Positions 26,547 through 36,084 of a DNA stretch of 64,000 bases are shown here, one piece after another; position 1 is the first letter of the stretch, and the number at the start of each line of letters is the position of its first letter. A program made the position numbers and the translations under genes. Location: contig NZ_JAUIYO010000002.1 in the NCBI RefSeq assembly GCF_044891285.1, forward strand, positions 372,001 through 436,000, read 5' to 3'. Under the pieces are notes generated by a model that did no database searches, was not told the origin of the DNA, and saw only the letters and a program-made list of their open reading frames with translations. This DNA is from Pseudobacillus lumedeiriae (GTDB taxonomy: Bacteria > Bacillota > Bacilli > Bacillales > Domibacillaceae).

Positions 26547-27461
26547 TTACGAAATCACCGTTTCTCCAAGCAATAGAACCATTAGTTGTTTCATTGGCAG
26601 CTGCTGCTTTTCCCATTCACGGTATAACCGCTCCAATGCCTCGGTGCCGGTGTCGTCCGCCAGCCAATAGGTCCCGTAATGCATCGGGACAAACAGCTTT
26701 GCCCCAAGTTCTAAGAAAGCTTTCACACTGTCCTCTGGATTAATATGAGATTCTTTCATAAACCATTCAGGCTCGTAGGCTCCGATTGGCATAAACACTG
26801 TGTCAATATTAAATCGCCGACCAATCTCTGAGAACCCTGAAAAATAACCCGTATCTCCAACAAAATACATTGTTTCACTAAGGCTTTGAAAAATAAAGCC
26901 GCCCCAATGAGAAGTATTCATATCGGTCATCGTTCTTCGTGTCCAATGCTGGGCAGGGACAAAGTGAATAGCAATTTCCTTGTACTCTACACAATCCCAC
27001 CAGTTCATTTCAATTATCTTTTTATAGCCCCTTCTTTCAAATAGAGACTTTAACCCCGCAGGTACAAAGAACTGAGGATTACCTTTTAATTTTTTTAAAG
27101 TGGGGAAATCCAAATGGTCATAGTGGCCATGTGATATAACAACTACATCAATTTCAGGTAAATCAGTCAGTGAAATCCCCGGTTCCGTTAATCTTTTTTG
27201 AAAGCCCATTCGCTTTGCCCACACTGGATCGGTCAAAATATTCAGCCCGTTCATTTGAATTAAAAATGTGGAATGGCCGATCCAGGTATAAGAGGTTTGG
27301 GATCGATTTGCACGTATTGCGTTAACTTGTTTATTCGGGCAATGCGGGATATTGACAGATAAATCTTTAACCTTGCTGCGTCTTTCTTTGTTCCACTTGA
27401 GCATATCCTTAAATGATTTATTATTTGTCACACCGTCTAAATTCGTATATCGTTTTCGCAT
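26547..27461 (-). CDS. Metallo-beta-lactamase-fold hydrolase, NAPE-PLD-like
   Basis: The 304-residue protein has the metal-binding motif SHGHYDHLD, earlier HSTFLIQMNG and ILTDPVW, then AQHWTRR, GDTGYF and MHYGTYW with the remaining ligands, in the order typical of the RomA/N-acylphosphatidylethanolamine-phospholipase-D-like branch of metallo-beta-lactamase enzymes. The ATG is preceded by CAGGTG. There is no signal peptide, so it is probably cytoplasmic. Substrate is unknown; the family includes phospholipid and phosphodiester hydrolases. It stands alone between non-coding stretches. Confidence 0.8.
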   Translation of the reverse strand: MRKRYTNLDGVTNNKSFKDMLKWNKERRSKVKDLSVNIPHCPNKQVNAIRANRSQTSYTWIGHSTFLIQMNGLNILTDPVWAKRMGFQKRLTEPGISLTDLPEIDVVVISHGHYDHLDFPTLKKLKGNPQFFVPAGLKSLFERRGYKKIIEMNWWDCVEYKEIAIHFVPAQHWTRRTMTDMNTSHWGGFIFQSLSETMYFVGDTGYFSGFSEIGRRFNIDTVFMPIGAYEPEWFMKESHINPEDSVKAFLELGAKLFVPMHYGTYWLADDTGTEALERLYREWEKQQLPMKQLMVLLLGETVIS

Positions 27462-27896
27462 GGTTTCACCTGATAATAGTTTTAGAAAATTATAACAACA
27501 TTATTAGAAGGGTTCAAAAATAACGATTATGTTTGGAAAAGAGAACAGTTTAAATGGTAAAGTTAGGTGAATAAGTCTTCTGAGGTACCGCCAGCGAACC
27601 GTGTTTTGTTTGTGGAACCCCGGGTAGAGCGATTGGCTGTTAAGAAGGTCTAGATAGCATTTTTAAACTTCTTTTTGCAATTTTAACTCTAGATAAAATT
27701 ATAGATAGATATGAAGAAAGTTCTGTAATTGATGAAGGTGCTTTTTTATTTTTAATCATATGAATGAATTGCTTCTCTTGGTTATGACAATGTTAAAACA
27801 AGAGATAAATGTAGGGTATATGTGGTTTGCAGATATTTAAAATTTAGTAATATAAAAATCTGAAATACAAATGGAGTTTTTTTGGATCTGACACTC
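27462..27896. other. Non-coding stretch
   Basis: About 435 nt with frequent stops in all frames. Nothing recognisable was found apart from a probable promoter region for the hydrolase gene at its left end. Confidence 0.4.
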
Positions 27897-29342
27897 TTAA
27901 TTGTTTAGATCTAAAAATGTGCTTATTTCTTTTACATATCTGTCTTTTGGATAGTTGTTATATAAGCTGCTGGATAATCGAATAGGATCGCCAAAAAAGT
28001 ATCTTTCATATTGGGTTTGTCTTGTGCCAAATGCGCTCATCGTAAGATCCCATGCAAGACGGAATATTTTAACTCGTTCTTCACCATTTTGATTAACTCC
28101 TTGAAGATACCTGTCTAAATCAGCCCTTATGTCAGAATTAAAGTCTTTTTCGGTAGGCAAAGAAACCATACCGCTAGCTCCAATTAATTGAATAATTTCA
28201 CAGAAGCGGGGATAAATTTTAGGGAATATGTTACTGGCAACCTGAAGGGGAACCATACTAGGACACATTAATCCAAACTGATCAATCTCCGCATCATATT
28301 CTGACTTCTCTATTAGAGCTTTCATTGTTTCAAGACCAATAATTATTTCAGAGAATTTTTCTTGTATATGCTGATACTCACTAACATTAATCGTCTCGAT
28401 AAGAAGCTCGGTAAGGCCTAAAATGAATTCCGTTTTTACAATTTGTCTGGTGACTACTTGATGGTATGCAAAGGTATGAAAGGAGCTTTGATTTTTGAGA
28501 TCAACAGCTGCTTCAACGTTATCATGTAAAAACACTCGATCCCACGGTACTAATACACTGTCAAAGACAACAATCGAATCCATTTCTTCATATCTTGAGC
28601 TAAGTGGATGATTAAAAGGCGATTCCCCACCCACAAACGATTGTCTACAAATAAATTTTAATCCTTTTGTATTTGAAGGAATGGAAAAGGAAAATGCTTC
28701 ATCACTATTAAATAATACACGCGGAGAAGAAATAACTAATATTTCATCTGTTAAACCGCCTTGAGTTGCTAGGAGGAGGGCACCTTTTATGATAATTCCT
28801 TCTTGATTTCTATCAATAATCCTGGCTGAGATAGGTTCCTTCGAAAATCCCAAGTAAAGTTGGGAACGATTTACCTGCGGAGCAATAAAAGTATGTGTAA
28901 ACGAGAGGTCTTGTTTGATCGCCCGTTCATATAAGGAAGTGATATTTTCAGGAAAACAGTTTTCTCTGTCTTTCAACAAGGAGGCAGAAGAGGCAAGGCT
29001 CATGACAGCCGTATTCATATAATCAGGACTTCTTCCCATCATTCCATGAGTGACTCTCGCCCATTGTTCTGTCATCCTTCTTCTTTTCCTCAATTCTTCT
29101 TTTGTTTTTGGCTGTAAATAAGAGGTTCCAATCAATTCTTTTTTATCTGGTAAAAAGTAAGTCATAACTTCTTTTAGGGTGGGATCGTGTTGTAAATCAT
29201 ATAGGGAAGCCTTTGACTGAAGAATTCCTTTGAAGGCAGGATGTGCAGAAATTTTTCCGTTTATTTTTTCACCTTCTAGCCAAATTTCATTTTCTAACTT
29301 ATTTAACCGTTCAATAAAATCTTTTCCGTTGATAATGCCCAT
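27897..29342 (-). CDS. 4-hydroxyphenylacetate 3-monooxygenase (HpaB) family protein
   Basis: The 481-residue product follows the large oxygenase component of the HpaB/HpcA family of FADH2-dependent monooxygenases, which have an acyl-CoA-dehydrogenase-like fold. Recognisable are the early KTKEELRKRRRMTEQWARVTHGMMGRSPDY region (in parts), FTHTFIAPQVNRS, and the C-terminal GASGMVSLPTEKDF and RADLDRYLQG segments. It would hydroxylate a phenolic compound using reduced flavin. The flavin reductase partner (HpaC) is not adjacent, so it may borrow a reductase from elsewhere. AAAGGAGG precedes the ATG at 29342. B. subtilis YoaI is a comparable orphan. Confidence 0.85.
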   Translation of the reverse strand: MGIINGKDFIERLNKLENEIWLEGEKINGKISAHPAFKGILQSKASLYDLQHDPTLKEVMTYFLPDKKELIGTSYLQPKTKEELRKRRRMTEQWARVTHGMMGRSPDYMNTAVMSLASSASLLKDRENCFPENITSLYERAIKQDLSFTHTFIAPQVNRSQLYLGFSKEPISARIIDRNQEGIIIKGALLLATQGGLTDEILVISSPRVLFNSDEAFSFSIPSNTKGLKFICRQSFVGGESPFNHPLSSRYEEMDSIVVFDSVLVPWDRVFLHDNVEAAVDLKNQSSFHTFAYHQVVTRQIVKTEFILGLTELLIETINVSEYQHIQEKFSEIIIGLETMKALIEKSEYDAEIDQFGLMCPSMVPLQVASNIFPKIYPRFCEIIQLIGASGMVSLPTEKDFNSDIRADLDRYLQGVNQNGEERVKIFRLAWDLTMSAFGTRQTQYERYFFGDPIRLSSSLYNNYPKDRYVKEISTFLDLNN

Positions 29343-29576
29343 TTCTACCGCCTCCTTTTATTATATATATGCCCCTGTTCGCTTTGGACATCAATTACAT
29401 TATCATTTTGCTCAAGGCGCTTTTTTAGGGCATTTATTGTTTGACTATGCTTCCTTCTGTTAACACCTAATACTCCTCCGTTCTTTATATTCTAGATTTA
29501 ATGTTTAAGTAACCTATCGTTATAATCGACAGTTAACTCATAATGTGTAACAAGGAGGTTAGTTAACTAAATAAAA

Positions 29577-29607
29577 AACAAGCATTTTTCAATAAAACGC
29601 TTGTATA
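29577..29607 (-). terminator. Terminator of the DUF1232 gene
   Basis: On the minus strand ACAAGC...TTTT pairs with AAAA...GCTTGT and is followed by TTTTTTAT; it overlaps the stop codon of the gene. Confidence 0.65.
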
Positions 29608-29987
29608 ACAAGTTTATAGATCCAAACTACAACTAATAACCAAATTAGCAGAAAGAGAATGCCAACAAACCAATTTTTAGGTTTACCGTTCTTTTTCATC
29701 TCTTCAGCCTTTTCTCTGTTATCTTCTATAACATGAAGTGGAATTAATTTTAAAGCTAATGAGATACCAAGGGGGACAATGATTAAATCATCTAAATATC
29801 CTAAAATCGGAATGAAGTCTGGAATTAAATCGATTGGGCTAAATGCATAAGCGACAACACAAATTGCTACGACTTTTGCATACCATGGTGTTCTACTGTC
29901 TTTATAAGATAAATATAGAACGAATAAATTTTGTTTTAATTTTCTTGCATAACTCTTGAGTTTAGATAATTTACTTTCTTTTTTCAT
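29589..29987 (-). CDS. DUF1232 (YkvA-like) small membrane protein
   Basis: The 132-residue product contains the DUF1232 signature SPIDLIPDFIPILGYLDD next to a hydrophobic segment, and a second membrane segment near the C-terminus (WFVGILFLLIWLLVVVWIYK). The ATG at 29987 after GGGGGTG is preferred over one eight codons upstream. Members are widespread in bacteria and often co-occur with envelope stress genes, but their function is not known. It stands alone. Confidence 0.8.
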   Translation of the reverse strand: MKKESKLSKLKSYARKLKQNLFVLYLSYKDSRTPWYAKVVAICVVAYAFSPIDLIPDFIPILGYLDDLIIVPLGISLALKLIPLHVIEDNREKAEEMKKNGKPKNWFVGILFLLIWLLVVVWIYKLVIQAFY

Positions 29988-30300
29988 TTCAACACCCCCA
30001 TTTATACACATTATAAAGTCTTAAATAGGAAAGAAAAATAAAATTATTATGTCGCAGTCCGTTAAAACTTTTCATTAAAACAGTCGAATATCTATAGGTA
30101 AAAAGATCCGATTACACCTGTAACTTGTAGGTTTTAATACGTTTACTGTGGAGATCCAAGTAGAAAAGGAGACCAATAGGATATATCCATAGTGTTTAGA
30201 CAGGGGGCCACTAAAAAAAGACAATTAGTCTATTGCTGACTAGTAAAAGTGTGCTGTACTATAAAAATGATAGAAGACTTTATATGGAAGAGGGCACATA
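29988..30300. other. Non-coding stretch before the SLH pseudogene
   Basis: AT-rich, no gene. GAAGAGGG at about 30287-30294 is the ribosome binding site of the following broken gene. Confidence 0.35.
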
Positions 30301-31810
30301 TTGAAGAAAACTAACATCATTATTACAACCTTTTACTGTTTTTATCAGGGGCATCTATACCCGCAATCGTTCAGGCGGATACCATTCTGTCACTGGATTC
30401 GATCGTTTCAGGCTCTATATCAGAGCAGGAGCCAATGGATGCATACACTGTATCTATCAATGAAGCAGGGGTTTTATCAATTGATGTTAACGTGTACTTT
30501 TCTGCTGCTTTAATTGAGTTAAGAGATTCGAATAACGCGCTAGTCGGTAATTTTGAAGGCGTTTTTCACGGTCGCCCGGAACGTCCGACTTCTTCACAAA
30601 GATGTTAATATAGAACCCGGTGTGTATACTGTTTTTGTCAAAGATTTTAATAAAACCAGTTTTGGGAATCATGACTTGAAAGTAACACTTGATCCTGCCC
30701 ACAACACGGAAGTTGAACCGAATTAAACATTCACAGAAGGGATGCCAATTCAAGTGAATGGAATTGTCTATGTATACGATTTGAAAGGAACTATGATTTT
30801 TTGGAATACTTTAGGTTTCTACCAAGGACCGCTAATACAATGGGAAACACATGTGGATCTTGAACCGGGGACGTACTATATAAGGGGTCAAGGGAATGAT
30901 TCCTATCATGGGATTTATGGGATGCCCGTCTCGTTTAATGTTGCAAATAATGAAGAGATAGAGCCTAATAATACCAGGAATACAGCGGTGTCCATCCCTT
31001 TAAATGACCCGAAAGCTTATATAGGCTTTTTGATTTATACAGATAAATTCGATTACTATAAAATATAAATGGAATATAATGGTTATTTGGCGGTTGGTTT
31101 TTCATCGGAGTTTAGTGGCTGCCAATTAACAGATGAAATGGATACCGTATATGATTCCCACATTAGTAGTGGAGGCAGTGGGAAACCAGAAATTTCATCG
31201 AGGAGAATGGCCCTTCCGAAAGGCACCTATTAATTTATACCCTCTGCTCAAGTGCTTTGGCAGGGCTGAGTGTATAAGATGTCAGTCAAACATGAAGCGG
31301 ACTTTAAAGATGTCACGGCCAGATATTCGTCTGCAGTCAATTTATTGGTAGATAAAGAAATGACAAATGGGCTTTCAAAAAATGAATTTGGGATATATGA
31401 CAATATTAAGCGAGTAGATGCAGCTATTTGGTTCGCTAAAATATTGGATCTGGATATTACAAACTCAACGAATACACCTTATTCCGATTTACCAAAAAGG
31501 GCATGGGGAGCTGTGATTGCTTTAAAAGAGGCAAACATAGCCAATGGGAAAACCCCGTCCTATTTCGGGGGGCGATGATACGATGACCCGCGGTGAAATG
31601 GCATTGCTGATTCAACGGGCATATAAATTAAAAGTCGATGGCGTCGAACTTTCATTTAAAGATGTATCTCCTCGTTATGAAGAAGCGGTCAAAGCTTTAG
31701 TGAAAAATAAAGCGACGCGGGGCAAATCATCTACCTAAATTGGAGCAAACGCACCCATTACTCGAGGAGAAATGGCGTTGTTCTTATACCGAAGTGAAAC
31801 AACTAAATAA
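30301..31810 (+). pseudogene. Broken secreted surface protein with PPC-like and SLH domains
   Basis: Reading across frames gives a signal peptide (ending in AIVQADTILS), two beta-rich pre-peptidase-C-like modules (SISEQEPMDAYTVSINEAG; later EPNNTRNTAVSIPLND) and at least two S-layer-homology motifs (FKDVTARYSSAVNLLVD, AWGAVIALKEANIANG, MTRGEMALLIQRAY, ITRGEMALFLYRS). The frame is broken by at least three frameshifts (near 30340, 30590 and 31565) and several stops (30723, 31066, 31736). The intact gene would have encoded an exported protein bound to the cell-wall polymer. A terminator still follows. I have not tried to name the gene. Confidence 0.8.
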
Positions 31811-31818
31811 GAACTCGA

Positions 31819-31854
31819 TCGGTGCAGATAAATTTTATCTCGCACTGTTTTTTT
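31819..31854 (+). terminator. Terminator of the SLH pseudogene
   Basis: GGTGCAGATAA pairs with TTATCTCGCAC (one mismatch) and is followed by a T run. Confidence 0.65.
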
Positions 31855-32067
31855 GATTGCTTTATAAACGGGCGTACTTATGAATAAGTCAGTATGCCTT
31901 TTCTTTAATCAAGCCATGTAACTAAAGAAGAAACTTAAAAACACATGAGTATTTTCCTATTCATTCATTTGTTAAGATAAAGATGGAGTTTAGATTTAAA
32001 GGTACATAAAAAATGGCCAAGGATTAATTTTTTTTATAAATTTAATTGATAGGGGAGCATTTCTATC

Positions 32068-32802
32068 ATGAGGTTATTAAAAGTTATTATTGTATCCGTA
32101 ATTTTATCGTTAACTATTTCACTAGTTGGTTCATTAATAAATTACACCCCATTATCAAAAAGAGAGCCTGATGTTTACTATTTTTCAATTGGTGAAAGTT
32201 TCATCTTTGGACTGATTTACATCACGCCAATTCTGCTCATGCTGAGTATAATAGCCTTTAGTATCTATATGTTAATTGGGAGGAGTAAACGATTCTCCCA
32301 TATAATTAAGGTAGCTTTAAGTATATTAATAGCAAGTGCTATAACGACAATAACGCTCTTTTTTATTGATAAAAGCAATGAAACTGATGATATTTACTTG
32401 ATACCTAAAGGATTTGCAGGAGATGTTTATACTTTCTACAATATAAAAGGAGCACCGATGGTTGAAACTGAGGATGGTTATGAAGTACATGTTATTAATG
32501 AAAAAGGATATTTCTTAACTTCGAAACCGGATATGGACTATGGCACTGTAACCGATAAATACTATTACGTAGATGAAAACAGTAATCGAACGCCTATAAG
32601 CAATAAATGTGTTAGCCCGTTCGGAACAGGTGGATTTTCAACATCTAAGGGTGACGAAGAAATCGATTTTCATTATACAGGGTTCAAGCTAATAAAAGAT
32701 AAATGTAGCGATGAGTTTGTGACGGAAAGTCATGGTTCGGAAGAAAATGAAGAAAAGATTATCCGTGAAATATTGAAGCAATACTATGGGGTTGAACAAT
32801 AA
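32068..32802 (+). CDS. Membrane protein with DUF6843-like extracellular domain
   Basis: The 244-residue product has three hydrophobic segments in the first 110 residues and a soluble C-terminal domain beginning at DIYLIPKGFAGDVYTFYNIK, with INEKGYFLTSKPDMDYG and DKYYYVDENSNRTPI. That pattern resembles the DUF6843 family from memory; treat it as a tentative match. AGGGGAGC precedes the ATG. No function is known. It is separated from its right-hand neighbour by a terminator hairpin. Confidence 0.65.
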   Translation: MRLLKVIIVSVILSLTISLVGSLINYTPLSKREPDVYYFSIGESFIFGLIYITPILLMLSIIAFSIYMLIGRSKRFSHIIKVALSILIASAITTITLFFIDKSNETDDIYLIPKGFAGDVYTFYNIKGAPMVETEDGYEVHVINEKGYFLTSKPDMDYGTVTDKYYYVDENSNRTPISNKCVSPFGTGGFSTSKGDEEIDFHYTGFKLIKDKCSDEFVTESHGSEENEEKIIREILKQYYGVEQ

Positions 32803-32868
32803 ATTGCAAGTGAACTTTTTGATAAACGTTTTTTGTTGAACTAACATGGTGCTTATCCTGATAAGATT

Positions 32869-32908
32869 TAAGCAAGAGAACTCCCCAGCTGCAGAGCTCT
32901 CTTGCTTA
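32869..32908. terminator. Bidirectional terminator between convergent genes
   Basis: TAAGCAAGAGA pairs with TCTCTTGCTTA, 11 bp, with further pairing inside. It lies between the gene ending at 32802 (+) and the one ending at 32924 (-). Confidence 0.7.
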
Positions 32909-32923
32909 TACTTTATTTGTTTT

Positions 32924-33070
32924 TTAATCCGGTGAAACCATTCCACCAGCTCCAGCTGACTCTGTGTCAGGGTGAACAGGAAATGATGGCTGTGTATTTT
33001 CTTCTGAATTAGGATTCTGTTGCTTACCAGTTGTCGGTGTATTAGATAATTGTTCTTTGTTGTCTTTCAT
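32924..33070 (-). CDS. Small hydrophilic protein of unknown function
   Basis: The 48-residue product starts MKDNKEQLSNTPTTGKQ and is rich in Asn, Pro, Ser and Thr, with no membrane segment. AAAGGAGG at correct spacing before the ATG at 33070 is the main evidence that it is translated. I do not recognise it; its composition resembles the small disordered proteins often made during sporulation, but this is only a resemblance. Confidence 0.45.
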   Translation of the reverse strand: MKDNKEQLSNTPTTGKQQNPNSEENTQPSFPVHPDTESAGAGGMVSPD

Positions 33071-33412
33071 TTTACAACTTCCTCCTTTGTTGTTCCTCTT
33101 TATCTGAATTTTCCCATCACTTTCACCCTCTAAACTTCCGCTATAAGATAGATTCTTTGTTAAGCAATGGAACATAAGCTTATATGAGAAAAAAAGATAT
33201 GGCGCAGTTCATTAATGAAATATCTCAACATAAATATTTATACTTTATTAGCACGCTCCTGCAAGATTGATATCTCTCGCTTCGTTCGCAAAAGTACATT
33301 TTTTCGAACGTCCGTTTATTTACACAAGATATGATGTACTCAGTACTTAAGTTGACTGGGAGCGTCGTTCAACAAAAAAGAAATTTATAACAAACTTAAA
33401 ATAAAAAAGTGA
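33071..33412. other. Non-coding stretch with an orphan resolvase-type site
   Basis: No gene is visible. The notable content is the 28-bp imperfect palindrome at 33283-33310 that matches site I of the res locus at 51820. Confidence 0.4.
33283..33310 (+). other. Orphan resolvase crossover-like site
   Basis: The 28-bp imperfect palindrome is bounded by CGTTCG and CGAACG with a central AAAAGTACATTTT. It shares TTCGTTCG-AAAAGTACA-TTTT with res site I next to the resolvase at 51.8 kb, in the same orientation, but no sites II or III follow. It may be a leftover from recombination. Confidence 0.45.
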
Positions 33413-33460
33413 TTGACAAAAAAAATGATAAGTATTAATATTATCTCGTGTTCGAGATAA
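33413..33460 (+). promoter_or_regulatory. Promoter and MhqR-type operator of the mhqR pseudogene
   Basis: TTGACA (33413-33418), a 17-nt spacer and TAATAT (33436-33441) form a good sigma-A promoter. The operator TTATCTCGTGTTCGAGATAA (33441-33460) overlaps the -10 end and start site. Its arms TTATCTCG/CGAGATAA match the MhqR box described in B. subtilis, except for the central bases. Confidence 0.75.
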
Positions 33461-33479
33461 TTAAATTAGAGATAACTTC

Positions 33480-33871
33480 GAGGAGGCGACATAAAAGGAG
33501 AAGAGCCGCAATAATCAACCCTTTTTAATAGTAATGCAAAAATAAGTTAGGTATTACCGGATTTTCTGTTTTAGAGGTACTTTATCAAAGGATGAAGCAA
33601 GCAGTTCAACAAATCGGAAATTGAATATTGATCTCGAACGGTTCAGTGATCTATGTCATAGATAGGCTGGAACAAGGAGGGATTAGGCCGAAATGCTTGT
33701 CCGAATGATCACCGAGTTATATATGCAATATTAACTGATGATGGAAATGAATTGATGAACGAAATCATGCTGGGATCGTATGAGGTAGTTGAAGACACGT
33801 TTGATTCATTACATTCTCGTGAGGCAGAGACTTTGGTGGATCTTTTAAGAAAAGTAAGGAATAAACTTTAA
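33480..33871 (+). pseudogene. mhqR: Broken MarR-family repressor, mhqR-like
   Basis: Translation across frames gives a MarR-family C-terminal two thirds: LGITGFSVLEVLYQR, then MKQAVQQIGN, a stop, ILISNGSVIYVIDRLEQGG, a second break near LSE, then DHRVIYAILTDDGNELMNEI to the final RKVRNKL. The order and wording of the winged helix match MhqR, the repressor of quinone-stress genes. The reading frame is destroyed by at least one nonsense codon and one frameshift, and the N-terminal helix is not recognisable. It lies directly before the mhq-type cluster it would have controlled. Confidence 0.8.
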
Positions 33872-33891
33872 ACTTGCATTTTTTAAACTAA

Positions 33892-33909
33892 TATCTCGAA
33901 TTCGAGATA
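33892..33909 (+). promoter_or_regulatory. Perfect MhqR-type operator before mhqP
   Basis: TATCTCGAATTCGAGATA is a perfect 18-bp palindrome and equals the MhqR box known from B. subtilis. It lies 25 nt before the DoxX gene. Confidence 0.85.
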
Positions 33910-33933
33910 AAATAAATTTAGGAGGATTTTGAC

Positions 33934-34332
33934 ATGATAAATGTTGGTTTATTAATCATTCGTTTAGTAGTAGGTTTTCTTTTTGTAGGTCACGGTGCTC
34001 AAAAATTATTTGGCTGGTTCGGTGGTTATGGATTAAAAGGTACAGGAGGCTGGTTTGAATCCATTGGCATGAAACCAGGGGTAACCATGGCCCTGCTTGC
34101 AGGACTAGCAGAACTTGTTGGGGGAGCATTGTTTGCATTAGGACTCTTTACTCCACTTGCAGGAATAATCATTGCGGGAACCATGGTAATGGCGATTGTG
34201 AAAGTGCACGGTCCAAATGGAATATGGGCAACATCAAACGGTTATGAGTATAACTTAACTTTGCTGGCAGTTGCAATCGGTATAGCTTTAGTTGGCCCTG
34301 GACAATATGCTCTAGATGCATTCTTATTCTAA
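33934..34332 (+). CDS. mhqP: DoxX-family membrane protein, MhqP-like
   Basis: The 132-residue product has four hydrophobic segments and the DoxX motifs GHGAQKLFGWFGG and GWFESIGMKPG. In B. subtilis MhqP is a DoxX protein induced by quinones through MhqR. Here the MhqR-type palindrome lies immediately upstream, and an esterase and two ring-cleavage dioxygenases follow, so membership of a quinone-stress cluster is well supported. AGGAGG precedes the ATG. DoxX proteins sit in the membrane and may connect to thiol or redox systems; their molecular role is not settled. Confidence 0.88.
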   Translation: MINVGLLIIRLVVGFLFVGHGAQKLFGWFGGYGLKGTGGWFESIGMKPGVTMALLAGLAELVGGALFALGLFTPLAGIIIAGTMVMAIVKVHGPNGIWATSNGYEYNLTLLAVAIGIALVGPGQYALDAFLF

Positions 34333-34467
34333 AATGACTCAAATTAAAGTTATTTACTTAAAAATGAATATACTCTATATGTGTTAGCAATTTTTAAATG
34401 GAAAAAATAATTTCAGTCTAATTAACTGAGACAAACAATTTACCCTTTGTGGTTGTGAGGAGAAAAA

Positions 34468-35088
34468 ATGATGAAACATATATTTCAAAAAGGCTCGAAT
34501 CCATTCAAACCTACTTTATTATTACTTCACGGTACGGGCGGAAATGAACTAGACCTTTTACCTCTTGCAGAGAAAATTGATGATGAGGCTCCTGTATTAA
34601 GTGTGCGTGGGAATGTAATAGAAAATGGGATGCCCCGTTTCTTTCGAAGATTGGCAGAAGGAGTATTTGATGAAAAGGATCTTAAATTTCGAACAAAAGA
34701 ATTAAATGAGTTTCTTGACAAAGCAGCACAAAAATATGAATTTGACCGCAATAACATTTTTGCAGTCGGCTATTCCAATGGTGCAAATATCGCTGCCAGT
34801 TTATTGTTTCACTATCAAAATGCTTTAAAGGGCGCTATACTCCACCATCCGATGGTGCCCATAAAAGGCATGGCCCTTCCTGTTTTATCAGGAAAATCAA
34901 TTTTTATTACTGCTGGAACAAATGATCCATTAATTTCACCAATGGAATCAGTTGAACTGCAATCGTTATTAGAAAAGGCTCAGGCAAATGTAGAGCTTCA
35001 CTGGGAAAATAGGGGACATCAATTGACCATGGAAGAAGTAGAGGCTGCGGCCAAATGGTATGAAACGATTGTTAAAGGAGTGAAATAA
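34468..35088 (+). CDS. mhqD: Carboxylesterase/phospholipase-family hydrolase, MhqD-like
   Basis: This is a 206-residue alpha/beta hydrolase of the phospholipase/carboxylesterase family. It has the oxyanion-loop LLLHGTGGNE, the nucleophile elbow GYSNGAN (Ser near residue 109), an acid in AGTNDPLI and the His in RGHQLT. MhqD of B. subtilis is of this type and is encoded next to a ring-cleavage dioxygenase, as here. It may hydrolyse products of quinone or catechol breakdown. The start ATGATG follows GAGGAG. The next gene begins one base after its stop, which implies co-translation. Confidence 0.87.
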   Translation: MMKHIFQKGSNPFKPTLLLLHGTGGNELDLLPLAEKIDDEAPVLSVRGNVIENGMPRFFRRLAEGVFDEKDLKFRTKELNEFLDKAAQKYEFDRNNIFAVGYSNGANIAASLLFHYQNALKGAILHHPMVPIKGMALPVLSGKSIFITAGTNDPLISPMESVELQSLLEKAQANVELHWENRGHQLTMEEVEAAAKWYETIVKGVK

Positions 35089-35089
35089 G

Positions 35090-36058
35090 GTGGAGCTCTT
35101 AGGATTACATCATGTATCAATATTGACAGGAAAAGCGGAAAAGAATTATGAATTTTACACAAAAATTTTAGGAATGAGATTGGTAAAGAAAACCGTTAAT
35201 CAAGATAACACGGAATCCTATCATCTTTTCTATGCTGATGCGGAAGGAACTCCAGGGACTGACGTGACGTTCTTTGATATTCCGCATCTTGGAAAAACAT
35301 ACAGGGGAACTTCAGATATTTCTACTATATCATTAAGGGTTAGAAATTCAGATTCATTGTTATTTTGGAAAGAGCGTTTTATACAATATGGGGTTGAACA
35401 TGATGATATTCGAAAAAGAGCAAATCGCGATACATTGGCTTTCAGAGATTTCGAGGGGACTCGATTAATCCTAGCGGCCGATAACGGTGAAAAAGGTGTG
35501 AGAGCAGGAGTTCCTTGGCAAAGGGAGGACATTCCGTTAGAACATGCCATTATTGGTTTAGGACCTGTAACCTTCACAGTCGCAAATGCAGAACCAACTA
35601 TTGGTGTTTTAACAGAAGTTATGGGCTTTCGATTTGTCAGTTCTTATCCGTCACTTGAAGGAGATTATCCGGATATATTGATTTATGCAACTGGCGAAGG
35701 CGGGAGCGGCGCGGAGGTTCATATTGAAACAAGACCTGATTTGCCAAGAGCCAGTTTAGGTCGTGGAGGTGTTCACCACGTTGCCTTCCGTGTTCCGAAT
35801 GAGGAAGAATACGATAAATGGGCAAAGCGTTTGAAAGAATACAGGTTACCCAATTCAGGGAAAGTTGAACGGTATTACTTTAAGGCATTATATTTCAGGG
35901 AACCAAATGGTATTTTATTTGAATTATCAACAGATACACCAGGATTTACGATAGATGAACCAATGGAAACAATGGGAGAAAAACTAGCACTTCCATCATT
36001 TTTGGAACCAAAACGAAAAGAAATCGAAGGAAAATTACGGCCATTAATCTTAGATTAA
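35090..36058 (+). CDS. Ring-cleaving dioxygenase of the MhqA/MhqE/MhqO type (first copy)
   Basis: The 322-residue protein has two vicinal-oxygen-chelate modules. The expected metal ligands are visible: His in LGLHHVSIL, His in GVHHVAFRV and Glu in GILFELSTD. Such enzymes open aromatic rings of hydroquinone or catechol type and protect B. subtilis from methylhydroquinone. It begins with GTG at 35090, one base after the stop of the esterase, using AAAGGAGTGA upstream. A second, related copy follows 26 nt later. Which of the three B. subtilis names fits cannot be decided from reading. Confidence 0.88.
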   Translation: MELLGLHHVSILTGKAEKNYEFYTKILGMRLVKKTVNQDNTESYHLFYADAEGTPGTDVTFFDIPHLGKTYRGTSDISTISLRVRNSDSLLFWKERFIQYGVEHDDIRKRANRDTLAFRDFEGTRLILAADNGEKGVRAGVPWQREDIPLEHAIIGLGPVTFTVANAEPTIGVLTEVMGFRFVSSYPSLEGDYPDILIYATGEGGSGAEVHIETRPDLPRASLGRGGVHHVAFRVPNEEEYDKWAKRLKEYRLPNSGKVERYYFKALYFREPNGILFELSTDTPGFTIDEPMETMGEKLALPSFLEPKRKEIEGKLRPLILD

Positions 36059-36084
36059 ATCTAGCTTTATTGGAGGGATATCAA

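Noticed and set aside
33180..33330. Insertion-sequence end near 33.2 kb
   Set aside because: Apart from the 28-bp resolvase-like dyad there is no matching partner end or transposase.
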